From Thermofilum uzonense (GTDB lineage Archaea > Thermoproteota > Thermoprotei > Thermofilales > Thermofilaceae), in assembly GCF_000993805.1 (NCBI RefSeq), contig NZ_CP009961.1, forward strand, positions 1,202,453-1,266,452: 64,000 bases of DNA, read 5' to 3'. This document shows, one piece after another, positions 1 through 8,453 of this stretch. The number at the start of each line of letters is the position of its first letter. Within the stretch, counting starts at the first letter, position 1. Under the pieces are notes generated by a model. It saw only the letters and a list, made by a program, of their open reading frames with translations, did no database searches and had not been told where the DNA came from. A program made the position numbers and the translations under genes.

Positions 1-225
1 GGTCTAACGCGTGAACTGCTAGCTGTGATGGTTGGCGAAAAGGAATCAACTATACGCCGTATAGAGTCAGAGCAGCTTGAACCACCCATTGAACTTGCCC
101 GTAAACTCGAGAAAGTATTAAAGGTTAAACTGGTTGAGGTCTATGAGATCGGCGATGAAGATTACGGCGGAGGGTCAAGCGAGTATGAGCTGACCTTAGG
201 GGACATAGCCGAGTTTAAGGATTAA
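1..225 (+). CDS. Multiprotein bridging factor 1 (aMBF1), C-terminal part, cut by window edge
   Basis: The frame is open from base 1 and ends at 225. It reads as the second half of a Cro/C1-type helix-turn-helix: a G-L-T-R-E-L-L-A start of helix, then V-G-E-K-E-S-T-I-R-R-I-E-S, which matches the recognition-helix region of archaeal MBF1. A short acidic, glycine-rich tail follows. The N-terminal zinc ribbon of this family lies outside the window, so the true start cannot be seen. aMBF1 is a conserved archaeal HTH protein linked to transcription and the small ribosomal subunit. HflX starts 3 bases after the stop, so the two are probably co-transcribed. Confidence 0.85.
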   Translation, partial: GLTRELLAVMVGEKESTIRRIESEQLEPPIELARKLEKVLKVKLVEVYEIGDEDYGGGSSEYELTLGDIAEFKD

Positions 226-228
226 TCT

Positions 229-1467
229 ATGTCTGCCAACGTTATATTAGTTTTTAGATTTGAAGATAAAGTAAAGAGGTCTCTCATAGAGGAAATGATT
301 GACCTCGCAGAAGCGGCTGGCTATCATGTGGTCGATATCATTACCCAGACCCGAGCGGAAGACCCAAGGTACAACATTGGTATTGGAAAAGTTGAGGAAT
401 TAAAGAGGGTAATATTGGAAAATAACATTAAAAAGGTTATTTTCTACAACATGCTTCGGCCTAGTCAGGCCTATAATCTAAGAAAGGAGCTTAAAGTCGA
501 GGTAATGGACAGGTACGAGCTTATCTTGGAAATTTTCGCTAGCAGAGCAGGTAGCCGAGAAGCTAAGATGCAGATAGAGCTTGCAAAGTTAAAAAGGGAG
601 TTGAGTTTTGCCCGAGAGTACATCAATTTGCAAAAGCGTGGCGAACTCCACGGCTTCCTAGGAGGAGGAAAATACGCTGTCGATGCCTATTACACTTACA
701 TTACACGACGTATCTCCCAGATAGAACATACACTTGAGAAGGCCAGGCTACAGAAAAGCATGAGATGGTCTAGGCGTAGTGGAGGAGGACTATACTTGGT
801 TTCCTTGAGTGGGTATACTCGCGCTGGTAAATCTACTCTATTCGAGCAATTAACGCGAAAGGAAGCCTATATAGATGGTAAACCCTTCGCGACCTTGTCA
901 ACGCTTTCTCGACGAACAAAGATCTCGGGTTATCCCGTTGTAGTGACTGACACCATAGGTTTTATAGATAGTCTTCCCGATCAACTCTTTGATGCTTTTT
1001 ATACGACACTTGGTGAAACACTGTTCGCCGACGTGATAATTTTAGTTGTCGACATTTCTGAAGAGATTGATGAAGTAATGAGAAAATTCAATACTAGCAT
1101 TGAGATTCTTTCAAATCTAGGGGTCTCCTTCAATAAGATTGTCGTAGCGGCTAACAAGATTGATCTGACCGACTCCTCTGATGTTCACAAAAAAGTGAAC
1201 TTCCTGGCCGCAAGCAAATTACCTGTGATCCCGATATCTGCTTCCAAAGGTATCGGTATAGACGCTTTATCCAAGGTCATAGTCTCAAAGCTACCCGACA
1301 AAAAATCAGAAACACTGATAGTGGAACCAAATCACAAGGATGTTCTGGAGGAAGCTCTCATTAAGTGTAAGGTTCATGAGCTGACGCCTGACGGTGAGGG
1401 CAGAATCCGGATTATTATCGAAGGTAGATCGGAGATAATTGAGAGATTAAAAGCCAGGTGCTCTTAA
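229..1467 (+). CDS. hflX: GTPase HflX
   Basis: 412 residues, normal for archaeal HflX, a ribosome-associated GTPase that splits or rescues ribosomes in organisms where it has been studied. The N-terminal domain (about 1-180) carries the HflX signature region with a coiled segment and a glycine-rich stretch near 142-148. The G domain follows: P-loop G-Y-T-R-A-G-K-S-T near 195-203, switch II D-T-I-G-F near 241, base-specificity motif A-N-K-I-D near 308, and S-A-S-K-G further on. All GTP-binding motifs are intact. It begins 3 nt after aMBF1 and ends directly against trm56, so it is part of an informational operon. Confidence 0.95.
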   Translation: MSANVILVFRFEDKVKRSLIEEMIDLAEAAGYHVVDIITQTRAEDPRYNIGIGKVEELKRVILENNIKKVIFYNMLRPSQAYNLRKELKVEVMDRYELILEIFASRAGSREAKMQIELAKLKRELSFAREYINLQKRGELHGFLGGGKYAVDAYYTYITRRISQIEHTLEKARLQKSMRWSRRSGGGLYLVSLSGYTRAGKSTLFEQLTRKEAYIDGKPFATLSTLSRRTKISGYPVVVTDTIGFIDSLPDQLFDAFYTTLGETLFADVIILVVDISEEIDEVMRKFNTSIEILSNLGVSFNKIVVAANKIDLTDSSDVHKKVNFLAASKLPVIPISASKGIGIDALSKVIVSKLPDKKSETLIVEPNHKDVLEEALIKCKVHELTPDGEGRIRIIIEGRSEIIERLKARCS

Positions 1468-2010
1468 ATGAATCTCCGTAGAATATATGTTTTGAGGATA
1501 GGACATCGCCCGGTTCGTGATCACCGTGTTACAACCCATGTAGGTCTTGTAGCCAGAGCTTTTGGCGCGGACGGCTTGTTCCTAGAGGAAAAGGTTGAAG
1601 ATTCCGTTGTACAAACCATTCGTAAGGTTTGCTACACCTGGGGCGGAGATTTTAAAGTTGAAAAACTCAAAGATCCTATCAATTTTGTTCGCGAATGGAA
1701 GAATAAAGGTATTGTTGTCCATCTAACAATGTACGGCTTAAACATAGCAGATGAAAGCATGTTAAATTTAATAAAAAGCAGTGAGAGAGATATTTTGGTA
1801 GTAGTGGGAGGCGAGAAGGTTCCTAGAATATTATACGATCTTGCCGACTATAATATTGCAATCGGGAATCAACCGCACAGTGAGGTAGCTGCGTTAGCGA
1901 TATTTTTAGATAGATTTTTTGATGGAAGAGAACTGCTGAGGAACTTTCCAGGGGCCAGGGTACGTATTATACCCTCATCTCGTGGGAAAAAGATTCAGAG
2001 GGTGATGTGA
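1468..2010 (+). CDS. tRNA (cytidine(56)-2'-O)-methyltransferase aTrm56
   Basis: 180 residues, typical of this archaea-specific SPOUT methyltransferase, which 2'-O-methylates C56 in the T-loop of tRNA. Diagnostic stretches are the N-terminal L-R-I-G-H-R-P-x-R-D-x-R-V-T-T-H and the knot region G-G-E-K-V-P, followed by N-I-A-I-G-N-Q-P-H-S-E-V-A-A-L-A. The ATG directly follows the hflX stop and its TGA overlaps the TFE start by one base. Having this enzyme argues against a Pyrobaculum aerophilum-type genome, where a guide RNA does the job (established knowledge). Confidence 0.95.
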   Translation: MNLRRIYVLRIGHRPVRDHRVTTHVGLVARAFGADGLFLEEKVEDSVVQTIRKVCYTWGGDFKVEKLKDPINFVREWKNKGIVVHLTMYGLNIADESMLNLIKSSERDILVVVGGEKVPRILYDLADYNIAIGNQPHSEVAALAIFLDRFFDGRELLRNFPGARVRIIPSSRGKKIQRVM

Positions 2011-2516
2011 TGTCCTCTGAGAAGATAATAGCCTCCTTAGCAAGGAAGATACATGGAGAACGCGCAGAACAGATTATACGGCTCCTGATCGAGAAGGTAG
2101 AGATGTCTGACGAAGATATAGCAAAGGAGCTAGGTACGAACGTCGAGGAGGTTAGGAGAATCCTGAACGAGTTGTTTGAGTCGCGTCTAGTTAAGTACAG
2201 ACGTGCAAGAGACGAGATCATCGGATGGTATAAGTATTTCTGGAGGATAACAGACGAGCCGATAGGTAGGATATTGGAAGACAGGAAAAGACTCACATTA
2301 AGTGTGCTTCAAAAAGCGTTAAACTACGAGAAAAGTACAGAGTTTTACGTATGTCCCAACTGTAAAAAACGTTTTACACTTACTGAAGCGGATGAAAACA
2401 ATTATATCTGCGATGAGTGCGGCTCTATCTTAGAACCCTTCGATAACTCTAACGCTATAGCAAAATTAGAGAATAGTATTAAGAAGCTTCAGAAGTGGAT
2501 TATTGAAAACGAGTGA
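2010..2516 (+). CDS. tfe: Transcription factor E alpha subunit (TFE)
   Basis: About 168 residues, the usual size. A winged-helix domain (about 1-105) is followed by a coiled linker and a C-terminal zinc ribbon with C-P-N-C near 117 and C-D-E-C-G near 136. TFE stabilises the open promoter complex with RNA polymerase, TBP and TFB. The ATG at 2010 overlaps the preceding TGA by one base. A GTG one codon upstream is in frame but less likely. It is the last gene of the aMBF1-hflX-trm56-tfe run. Confidence 0.95.
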   Translation: MSSEKIIASLARKIHGERAEQIIRLLIEKVEMSDEDIAKELGTNVEEVRRILNELFESRLVKYRRARDEIIGWYKYFWRITDEPIGRILEDRKRLTLSVLQKALNYEKSTEFYVCPNCKKRFTLTEADENNYICDECGSILEPFDNSNAIAKLENSIKKLQKWIIENE

Positions 2517-2585
2517 AGCACAATAGAAAAAAAGTATAGGCGAAAACCTTTTATCATGTATTCCCTCCTGGAAGGTAACAGAATT

Positions 2586-3077
2586 ATGGATACTAAGAAA
2601 AACTCAGTGAACATCCTCGAGAAGAGACAGCTAGAGGCTGTAATATATTATCAATATGGAGTAGAACTCTCTCTAGATGTTGAACGCAACCAAATAGAAG
2701 TTACGAGATCCAGAAAAACAGGACGTATAAAGCAGATTTTTTTGAATAAAAAATATTTTGCTTCCTTAAGAGCAAAAGATGGATTTATAATACCTAGTAT
2801 TTATGGTTGGAAGTATATTGCATCTGCTTCAGCTTCGACGCTGCCATGCATAGAGATAAAGGAAGACATAGCGCAATTCATAGCGGATGGTAAGACCCTT
2901 TTCTCGAAACATGTTGTAAGAGCACACGCAGATATTCTACCTGGAGACGAAGTTTGCATAAAGACCGTAAAAGGCGAAATTATAGCATCAGGTAAAGCTA
3001 TCCTTCCAGGAACTGAGATGGGAATAATTAGAATAGGTAAGGCCGTTAAAACTAGAAAAACAGCTAAAAATAGTTAG
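2586..3077 (+). CDS. PUA-domain protein
   Basis: About 163 residues ending in a PUA RNA-binding domain (roughly 85-160), with H-V-V-R-A-H-A-D-I-L-P-G-D-E-V and G-T-E-M-G-I-I-R-I-G-K-A-V typical of stand-alone archaeal PUA proteins related to the archaeosine transglycosylase tail. The N-terminal half is a small alpha/beta domain with no motif I recognise. ATG 2586 is chosen because GGAAGGT lies 9 bases before it; the in-frame ATG at 2556 overlaps a TATA-like CTTTTATC. The basic C-terminus fits RNA binding. The target RNA cannot be told from sequence. Confidence 0.8.
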   Translation: MDTKKNSVNILEKRQLEAVIYYQYGVELSLDVERNQIEVTRSRKTGRIKQIFLNKKYFASLRAKDGFIIPSIYGWKYIASASASTLPCIEIKEDIAQFIADGKTLFSKHVVRAHADILPGDEVCIKTVKGEIIASGKAILPGTEMGIIRIGKAVKTRKTAKNS

Positions 3078-3093
3078 AAGTTAGAGCAAAAAA

Positions 3094-3417
3094 TTAACCC
3101 TTATTTCTCTGAAAGACGACATAACGGAACTGTCTACGATTCTCAATACGCGCATTGAACCTTTGCCTAAGTATGCCCTCGATTTCCCTATAATAATATT
3201 GATTGGTCAACCATGCAGGGGGTCTAACGCGCGGTACTAGTCCTCTTATAACATTTATGTCCGTTGTTCTCTTAACGTAAGACACATAAGCGTATCTAAG
3301 TAGGGTACGGAGCTTTATTGAAATTTGATTCGACTTAGTGGTTGACAAAAGCTGCTCAACCACTGCAACGAGATGTTCAAGAAGTTTTTCCTTTTCCTCA
3401 CGAGGCTTATCCTCCAT
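3094..3417 (-). CDS. Conserved-looking hypothetical protein
   Basis: About 107 residues, predicted helical and basic, rich in Arg/Tyr towards the C-terminus (V-R-P-P-A-W-L-T-N-Q-Y-Y-Y-R-E and R-Q-F-R-Y-V-V-F). No known domain recognised and no membrane segment or cysteine pair. A TATA-like CTTAAATG lies about 20-25 bases before ATG 3417, suggesting a leaderless mRNA; a GTG at 3426 is the alternative. It converges on the PUA gene. The basic, aromatic make-up would fit a nucleic-acid or ribosome-associated protein, but that is only a guess. Confidence 0.6.
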   Translation of the reverse strand: MEDKPREEKEKLLEHLVAVVEQLLSTTKSNQISIKLRTLLRYAYVSYVKRTTDINVIRGLVPRVRPPAWLTNQYYYREIEGILRQRFNARIENRRQFRYVVFQRNKG

Positions 3418-3519
3418 ATGAACCACAGGTTATCATTTAAGCTTAATGTCCATTTCATGAAAAAATATTTATTTTTTTCGTGTATGAAAATTCTTTAATC
3501 GACGTTTAACGAATGAATC

Positions 3520-4002
3520 TCAATCAATATGAAGACCTATTGTCCGGAGATTTTTCAGGATATCGCGGAAATCAATGCCGAATATCTCGGCTATTTTCTC
3601 CACCCTTTTAAGAACAAGTTCTCTAGAGTACATGTCGTCTGAATATAATTTAGAAATTTCCTGGCCCGATATTTTAAAAGCTAGAAAATTCACATGTTTT
3701 CTTTGCATTATTTTATCTTCAACTTCAAAAACACATAGGTACATGCCCTCGGAAAGATCATTAAATTCAAGGGTTTTAACGTCAGCGTTGCCATGGGCGA
3801 TGTCATTGAGTGATAATCCTATTATTGGAGGAAACAAATTATCAAAATCGAGATAGTCTTCCTCTGTGAATTCCCTCGATAAATTCGGCGAGACCGGGTG
3901 TAATTCTCCTCTATCTACAAGGAATAAGAAAGACTTAACACTTATGTGCAGAGGCCTGGGGTCTTGTGTCTCAATACTAAGATTAAATAACTTGAGTTTC
4001 AT
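3520..4002 (-). CDS. Hypothetical protein downstream of tetraether synthase
   Basis: 160 residues, acidic, soluble, mixed alpha/beta. No cysteines and no membrane segment. No family recognised. It starts 14 bases after the stop of the tetraether synthase gene on the same strand, so it is almost certainly co-transcribed with it. A role next to tetraether formation (accessory or regulatory) is an inference from position only. Confidence 0.65.
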   Translation of the reverse strand: MKLKLFNLSIETQDPRPLHISVKSFLFLVDRGELHPVSPNLSREFTEEDYLDFDNLFPPIIGLSLNDIAHGNADVKTLEFNDLSEGMYLCVFEVEDKIMQRKHVNFLAFKISGQEISKLYSDDMYSRELVLKRVEKIAEIFGIDFRDILKNLRTIGLHID

Positions 4003-4016
4003 TTCGACCGCGCATC

Positions 4017-5858
4017 TTAGTCCTCGATTACGGGTATTCCAAACCTCTTAGATGCTAATACATGTTGCTCGTAGCTGATGGCATCTATATCGATGATGTC
4101 CTTATAGTGTCTCTTATAAGGTTCTCCCGAAATAAGTTTCTTAATGTTTCGCTTATACCCAATGTCTTTAAGAGATTTCCCTGTAAGCTTCTCCCAATCG
4201 CTTATAGAGTAGGAGAAAGCTTTTTGGGCCCTATCCCTGTAGAGATCTGAAATCACATTGAAAGAGCAGAAGGGAACTTGTCTTCCATCTGGCATGATAT
4301 AGTGGATGTCACACCTCATAACCCTGGCCACATCGTGATTATAGAGATCCTGGAAATGCATCATTCCCAAGAAAAGCGTATTGTAGTGAAATTCTCCTAA
4401 ACTCTCATAGTTGTGCTTCACGAAGACCTCGTATAGTATTCTTAGGAACTTGTTTCCTTCACGTAGCCTCTTAGGGGCTTTCTTGAGATCCACAAATTTC
4501 CTAAGTTTTAATGTGACATCCAGCATGACCAAGTATTTGTTTTTACCCTTCTCAATTTCTTGAGCCTTCTCGTCGAGATACGCCAAAAACTCATCCACGT
4601 TAACAAATCTAGTTATCGGAATTATTTCACCATCTTCTTGCCACACATATGTAGCTGCACCACATGCAAAGTGTGTCGTAAAAGCTATCTGCGGTTTACC
4701 CGTTAAAGCTTCTATGAAACGTGATATTGGAACAACACTTGGAACAGGATACCAGTCTTCGCTTCGTATCTGACCATTCGTTTGAACCTCAATGGTCTTT
4801 ATCACGTCTGGAATGGTTACTCTCTCCTTGTCTCGCTCCTTTCTTGGCATTCTCCCGGTGATAGATACAGGCTGGAAATTGACACCTCTAACAATATCGT
4901 TGTGACGTAGACCGAACCTGATTATGCTTCCCATCTCATTTAAATTATAACTTTTGATAACTGTTGGTACTAAGACAGCTCCGAGACCTGCCTTTCGTAA
5001 ATTGTCTAATGCATAGGGAACCTCCCAGTGGTTCTTCGGGTTCGTGAAGGGAGAAACGCCGTCAAAACTCAAGTAGACGACATTAGTCCCGGCTTTTCTA
5101 ACCTTAACTGCTAGCTCCGGGTCGAATGCCAGTCTTATCCCGTTCGTGTTCAACTGAATGTGGGTGAATCCTTCTTCACGGGCCATCCTTATTATGTCAA
5201 CTAGATCTTCACGTAGCGTTGGTTCGCCTCCAGTGAGTTGAATAGCTGGAGGTTTAATTGGTTCAGCAAGCCTTGCCTGCCTTAACATGTACCTTATGTG
5301 TTCAAGTGTAGGTTCATAGACGTAGCCAGCTCTCGATGCATAGAAGAAGCAGTAAAAGCATGAAAGGTCGCATCTATTCGTTAAAACAATATTGATAAGG
5401 GCTGCGTTTGACTTGTGCCTGGGACATACCCCACAGTTGTAGGGACAGAGTGCCGATAGCGGAACATGCGTGACAGTATTACCTTTGCCGTCACGCTGGA
5501 AGGTACGGAACCTTTCATATGCTGCCGCATCGCCGAAATATAACTCTTCGAATTCACCATGTTCGGGACAGACCTTCCTTATCCATACTTTACCGTCTCT
5601 CTTAAACACCGCTGCGGTTAGCAGCGAATTGCATTCGGGACATACTGATTGTGTATATGTTATTAATTCCTCGCCTTCTTTCAAAGCTGGTCGTTTGCTA
5701 AGATATATCTTGTAGTCTACTCCGGGTCTAGGCATTAGAAGGGGTCTGACTTTTTCAGCTGTCTCTTTTATGGTATTATAAGAGGCCCCATGAAGAGACT
5801 TGTAATCTATGACCGGAGTTTCACCCTTCGAAGAAACCTCTATCCGCATATCAGTCAT
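4017..5858 (-). CDS. tes: Radical SAM tetraether lipid synthase (Tes family)
   Basis: 613 residues. Tes joins the phytanyl chain ends of archaeol lipids to make macrocyclic archaeol and GDGT tetraethers. Visible features match the family: an N-terminal rubredoxin-like site with C-P-E-C near 73-76 and V-C-P-E-H near 97, a second cluster C-P-Y-N-C-G-V-C-P near 138-146, the radical SAM motif C-D-L-S-C-F-Y-C at 163-170, T-G-G-E-P near 209-213, and further cysteines towards the C-terminus (H-F-A-C-G-A and M-R-C-D-I-H, F-C-S-F). The ATG at 5858 has a TATA box about 29 nt upstream. All metal ligands look intact. The substrate is inferred from the family (MJ0619/MA_1486 type). Confidence 0.88.
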   Translation of the reverse strand: MTDMRIEVSSKGETPVIDYKSLHGASYNTIKETAEKVRPLLMPRPGVDYKIYLSKRPALKEGEELITYTQSVCPECNSLLTAAVFKRDGKVWIRKVCPEHGEFEELYFGDAAAYERFRTFQRDGKGNTVTHVPLSALCPYNCGVCPRHKSNAALINIVLTNRCDLSCFYCFFYASRAGYVYEPTLEHIRYMLRQARLAEPIKPPAIQLTGGEPTLREDLVDIIRMAREEGFTHIQLNTNGIRLAFDPELAVKVRKAGTNVVYLSFDGVSPFTNPKNHWEVPYALDNLRKAGLGAVLVPTVIKSYNLNEMGSIIRFGLRHNDIVRGVNFQPVSITGRMPRKERDKERVTIPDVIKTIEVQTNGQIRSEDWYPVPSVVPISRFIEALTGKPQIAFTTHFACGAATYVWQEDGEIIPITRFVNVDEFLAYLDEKAQEIEKGKNKYLVMLDVTLKLRKFVDLKKAPKRLREGNKFLRILYEVFVKHNYESLGEFHYNTLFLGMMHFQDLYNHDVARVMRCDIHYIMPDGRQVPFCSFNVISDLYRDRAQKAFSYSISDWEKLTGKSLKDIGYKRNIKKLISGEPYKRHYKDIIDIDAISYEQHVLASKRFGIPVIED

Positions 5859-5882
5859 AATTATTCCCTAAATCCAGGCTTG

Positions 5883-5891
5883 TATTAAAAG
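5883..5891 (-). promoter_or_regulatory. TATA box of the tes promoter
   Basis: On the minus strand this reads CTTTTAATA, centred 29 bases before the tes ATG, which would place transcription start within about 3 bases of the start codon, the common leaderless arrangement in crenarchaea. Confidence 0.55.
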
Positions 5892-5943
5892 TAATTCCTT
5901 GGTATTTTATAAAGTTTACCGTTATGACAACGGCATTAGAGAG

Positions 5944-6528
5944 CTAGGTACGAGAATACTTAAAAACCTCTTGAAGCTTTTCAAAGGATATTATTGGAAA
6001 GCTGTTCTTGAGAACATCCAAGGAATAAAACAATCTCTTCTCATCATCCTCGGAGAGCTGTAACCCCTCAGATTCTATTAAGTAGTTCAGAGTATCGAGA
6101 AGAGTATATGCTTCGAGCTTTAGCATCAGTCTCTTCTTCTCCAAGGCTTTTCTCTCCTCAACGTACTGCTCATAGGTAAGTTCCCTAAGAACAAGATGCC
6201 GTTCAGCCAGCAAGAGCAGCTCGTTCTTAATTTTTTTAAGTTCCTGCGCTATTTCCCATATTTTTTCAATGACTGCAACAGCGCCCTCGTAAGCATCACT
6301 AATTAAAACAATCTTTTTACCAGATATGCGTAGTCTATCGGGAGAAACCTCCATGATTTCTCCTGTTGTCTTCTTTATTACAACTTTCAAGGGCTGCTTT
6401 GTCTTTTTAGCTATATAGATCTTCCAGATAATACCAATTCTTGTTTCTCTAGCGTCATATACATCTTTTTTTACTATCTTTTCTAGAAGACGTTTATCGT
6501 TTATCTCGCTGAGAACAACTCCTCTCAT
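5944..6528 (-). CDS. PRC-barrel plus coiled-coil protein, CdvA-like
   Basis: 194 residues. The first ~75 residues have the beta-rich pattern of a PRC barrel (G-V-V-L-S-E-I at the start, then a V-Y-D-A-R-E-T-R-I-G-I-I-W-K strand pair and a V-S-P-D-R-L-R-I element). The rest is a long charged helix/coiled coil (about 80-150) and a short helical tail. This architecture is that of crenarchaeal CdvA and its relatives. No ESCRT-III or Vps4 gene is adjacent. In ESCRT-lacking Thermoproteales such orphan CdvA-like proteins have unknown roles; assignment as CdvA-like rests on architecture, not on a specific motif. Confidence 0.55.
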   Translation of the reverse strand: MRGVVLSEINDKRLLEKIVKKDVYDARETRIGIIWKIYIAKKTKQPLKVVIKKTTGEIMEVSPDRLRISGKKIVLISDAYEGAVAVIEKIWEIAQELKKIKNELLLLAERHLVLRELTYEQYVEERKALEKKRLMLKLEAYTLLDTLNYLIESEGLQLSEDDEKRLFYSLDVLKNSFPIISFEKLQEVFKYSRT

Positions 6529-6702
6529 CCTACATCTACATTAATTCTTTCAGTATTTCTACTTAAGAAGGAAAACATCATTTTTTGTTATAAGGCGTTT
6601 GTAATACAGCCATGTTACTTGGATATGAATGCTGAGTTAGTACATAATCTTTCCGTGGTTTGTGTACAGTTTTATAATAATAAATGGGATGAGTAGCCTA
6701 AA

Positions 6703-6710
6703 CTATATAA
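6703..6710 (+). promoter_or_regulatory. TATA box for the DUF1512-like operon
   Basis: CTATATAA, with transcription expected to begin near 6732. This leaves a leader of about 19 nt containing GGTG before ATG 6751 and supports that start over the TTG codons further upstream. Confidence 0.5.
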
Positions 6711-6750
6711 CGGGTGCTTGTTGAGTAGCATATGTATCCGGTGTGAGTCG

Positions 6751-7839
6751 ATGAACGGAGATACCTACAGCTTAATCATGTGGATTATAGTATTGATGTT
6801 TTTCTCGTTTTTAACACAGGAGATGCAAATCTTTCGAGCTATTAGCGAGGTTGAAAATTACCTGATCATATTTCGTGAGACTCGAGATAAGTCCTTGAAG
6901 CTTCTTGCAGCTCAGCTTAAGCGTTATAGTGGAATCAAGGATGATAAGACGATTGAAACAAAAGTAACAGAACTGGTTGAAACTTACACTATTCTTCCTG
7001 TAGATCTTGATCCCTTTGGAATTGTCAAAAAGATAAAACATATCGTTCAAGTTGGGGAGAAGGGTTTAGAGGAAAGATTGCATCTTGTTGCTCCTACCGC
7101 TTCTAGGGACGAGATCCTGAATTTGTCTAATCTAGTTGAAGTCGCTAGAGCGCTCAACATAATATATAAGCAAGTGAACCATTATTATTTGATAGCTCGA
7201 AGATTTAAAAGTCTATGGCTTCTCATGCAGCTCAGCGCTCAAATGCCCTTTGTTCTTGAAGGAGTAAGGGCCATCGAGGGGGCGCTAGAATCGTTTAAGT
7301 ACGGGGTCCCTATAGGTGACTCGGCCGGCCCGCTCGTCGCGAGTTACCTCGTTAGAAAAAATGCCCCAGAAAAGCGTCCTTTGGAACCCGTTAAAGACAC
7401 CGAAGTTTATGACCTTGAACTTGACAATAAGAAAGTGTATGTCGTGAAGGCGAAGGGACCAGGAGGCACAGTTGGACACCTTGACGAGGCGCTACAATGG
7501 ATTCTTGAGCGTACGACCCCCACGCTTATAATAACTATTGATGCAGCACTTAAATACGAGGGTGAGGAATCCGGCTCCCTAGCTTATGGCTATGGAGTGG
7601 CCATGGGAGGAATCGGCGCAGAGCGTTTCATAATCGAGGAACTAGCTACAAAGAATAATATACCTCTTTATGCTCTGCTGATTAAGATGTCGGAGGCCGA
7701 GGCCCTCTCAGTGATGACGGAAAATATTTACAAAGGCGTAAAGAACGGCTTGCAAGTACTCGAAGAATTCATACGAGGCCTACCCGCTGGATCCGTTGTA
7801 GTAGTAATAGGTGTTGGTAACACGGTGGGTGTCCCATGA
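6751..7839 (+). CDS. Membrane-anchored DUF1512-like archaeal protein
   Basis: About 362 residues: one N-terminal transmembrane helix (about 6-25), a helical middle part, then an alpha/beta domain with conserved glycine motifs (G-D-S-A-G-P-L-V-A, K-G-P-G-G-T-V-G-H-L-D-E-A, and a C-terminal V-V-V-I-G-V-G-N-T). The pattern fits the archaeal DUF1512 family, of unknown function; I am fairly but not fully sure of the family number. ATG 6751 is chosen for its GGTG site and TATA position. The next gene, a membrane zinc-ribbon protein, overlaps its end by 4 bases, so the two products may act together at the membrane. Confidence 0.7.
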   Translation: MNGDTYSLIMWIIVLMFFSFLTQEMQIFRAISEVENYLIIFRETRDKSLKLLAAQLKRYSGIKDDKTIETKVTELVETYTILPVDLDPFGIVKKIKHIVQVGEKGLEERLHLVAPTASRDEILNLSNLVEVARALNIIYKQVNHYYLIARRFKSLWLLMQLSAQMPFVLEGVRAIEGALESFKYGVPIGDSAGPLVASYLVRKNAPEKRPLEPVKDTEVYDLELDNKKVYVVKAKGPGGTVGHLDEALQWILERTTPTLIITIDAALKYEGEESGSLAYGYGVAMGGIGAERFIIEELATKNNIPLYALLIKMSEAEALSVMTENIYKGVKNGLQVLEEFIRGLPAGSVVVVIGVGNTVGVP

Positions 7840-8207
7840 GCGACGTGATCTCTCAGGTGAAAAGACAGCGACTCCCAGCTTATATTACATTATTGGTTGG
7901 AGGATTTATCTTAATTATTGCTCTCCTGTACCTTTACTTTAAAACTAACATGGACACATATCTCTCAGGTGTGATATTACTCCTACTAATCGAAGGTTAC
8001 GTGGCCTGGTCTCTTTACAAACTTATCTCTATAAAATCAGAGAAGAAATACCTAGTCACACATCTGCGCTGTAGTAATTGTGGCTATGAGATGGAGCGAG
8101 AATTTAGGGAAGGAGACTCCCTTTTTAAAGATGTAGAAACTTGCCCGAAATGCAAGGTCGGAAAACTGGTGGTCGAGGCTATCTTCCTCAGAGTAGAGCA
8201 CACATAA
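7836..8207 (+). CDS. Two-helix membrane protein with C-terminal zinc ribbon
   Basis: 123 residues. Two transmembrane helices (about 18-38 and 45-62) are followed by a cytoplasmic-type zinc ribbon with C-S-N-C-G near 80 and C-P-K-C near 106. The ATG overlaps the stop of the DUF1512-like gene (ATGA), so the two are translationally coupled. Function unknown; the ribbon could bind a protein or RNA partner of its neighbour. Confidence 0.75.
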   Translation: MSDVISQVKRQRLPAYITLLVGGFILIIALLYLYFKTNMDTYLSGVILLLLIEGYVAWSLYKLISIKSEKKYLVTHLRCSNCGYEMEREFREGDSLFKDVETCPKCKVGKLVVEAIFLRVEHT

Positions 8208-8273
8208 TAAAGGGGTCGAGGCAAAGGTTTAAATTACTAGAATATATTGCTGTCAGAGCAGGTGTATACGGGC

Positions 8274-8453
8274 ATGGCGTATGTTCCGAAAACCCTAATG
8301 TTGGGACGATGCGTTAGATGTGGTAAAAAAATCTTCAAAGGAGATGACTATTATTATTGCGAGAAGTGTGGCGTTTCGTATTGTCCTAACTGTGCACAGA
8401 AAACGTTCGGGAAATGCCAGATCTGTGGCCAACCTTTAGTTAAAAGACCTTGA
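8274..8453 (+). CDS. Small double zinc-finger protein
   Basis: About 59 residues with four Cys pairs (C-V-R-C-G, C-E-K-C-G, C-P-N-C, C-Q-I-C-G), enough for two zinc sites in a treble-clef or ribbon fold. ATG 8274 is chosen because AGGTG lies about 10 nt upstream and a TTTAAAT TATA box lies at about 8228-8234; an upstream in-frame TTG (8247) is too close to the TATA box. The 3' end overlaps the convergent reductase-like gene by 18 bases. Function unknown. Confidence 0.7.
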   Translation: MAYVPKTLMLGRCVRCGKKIFKGDDYYYCEKCGVSYCPNCAQKTFGKCQICGQPLVKRP

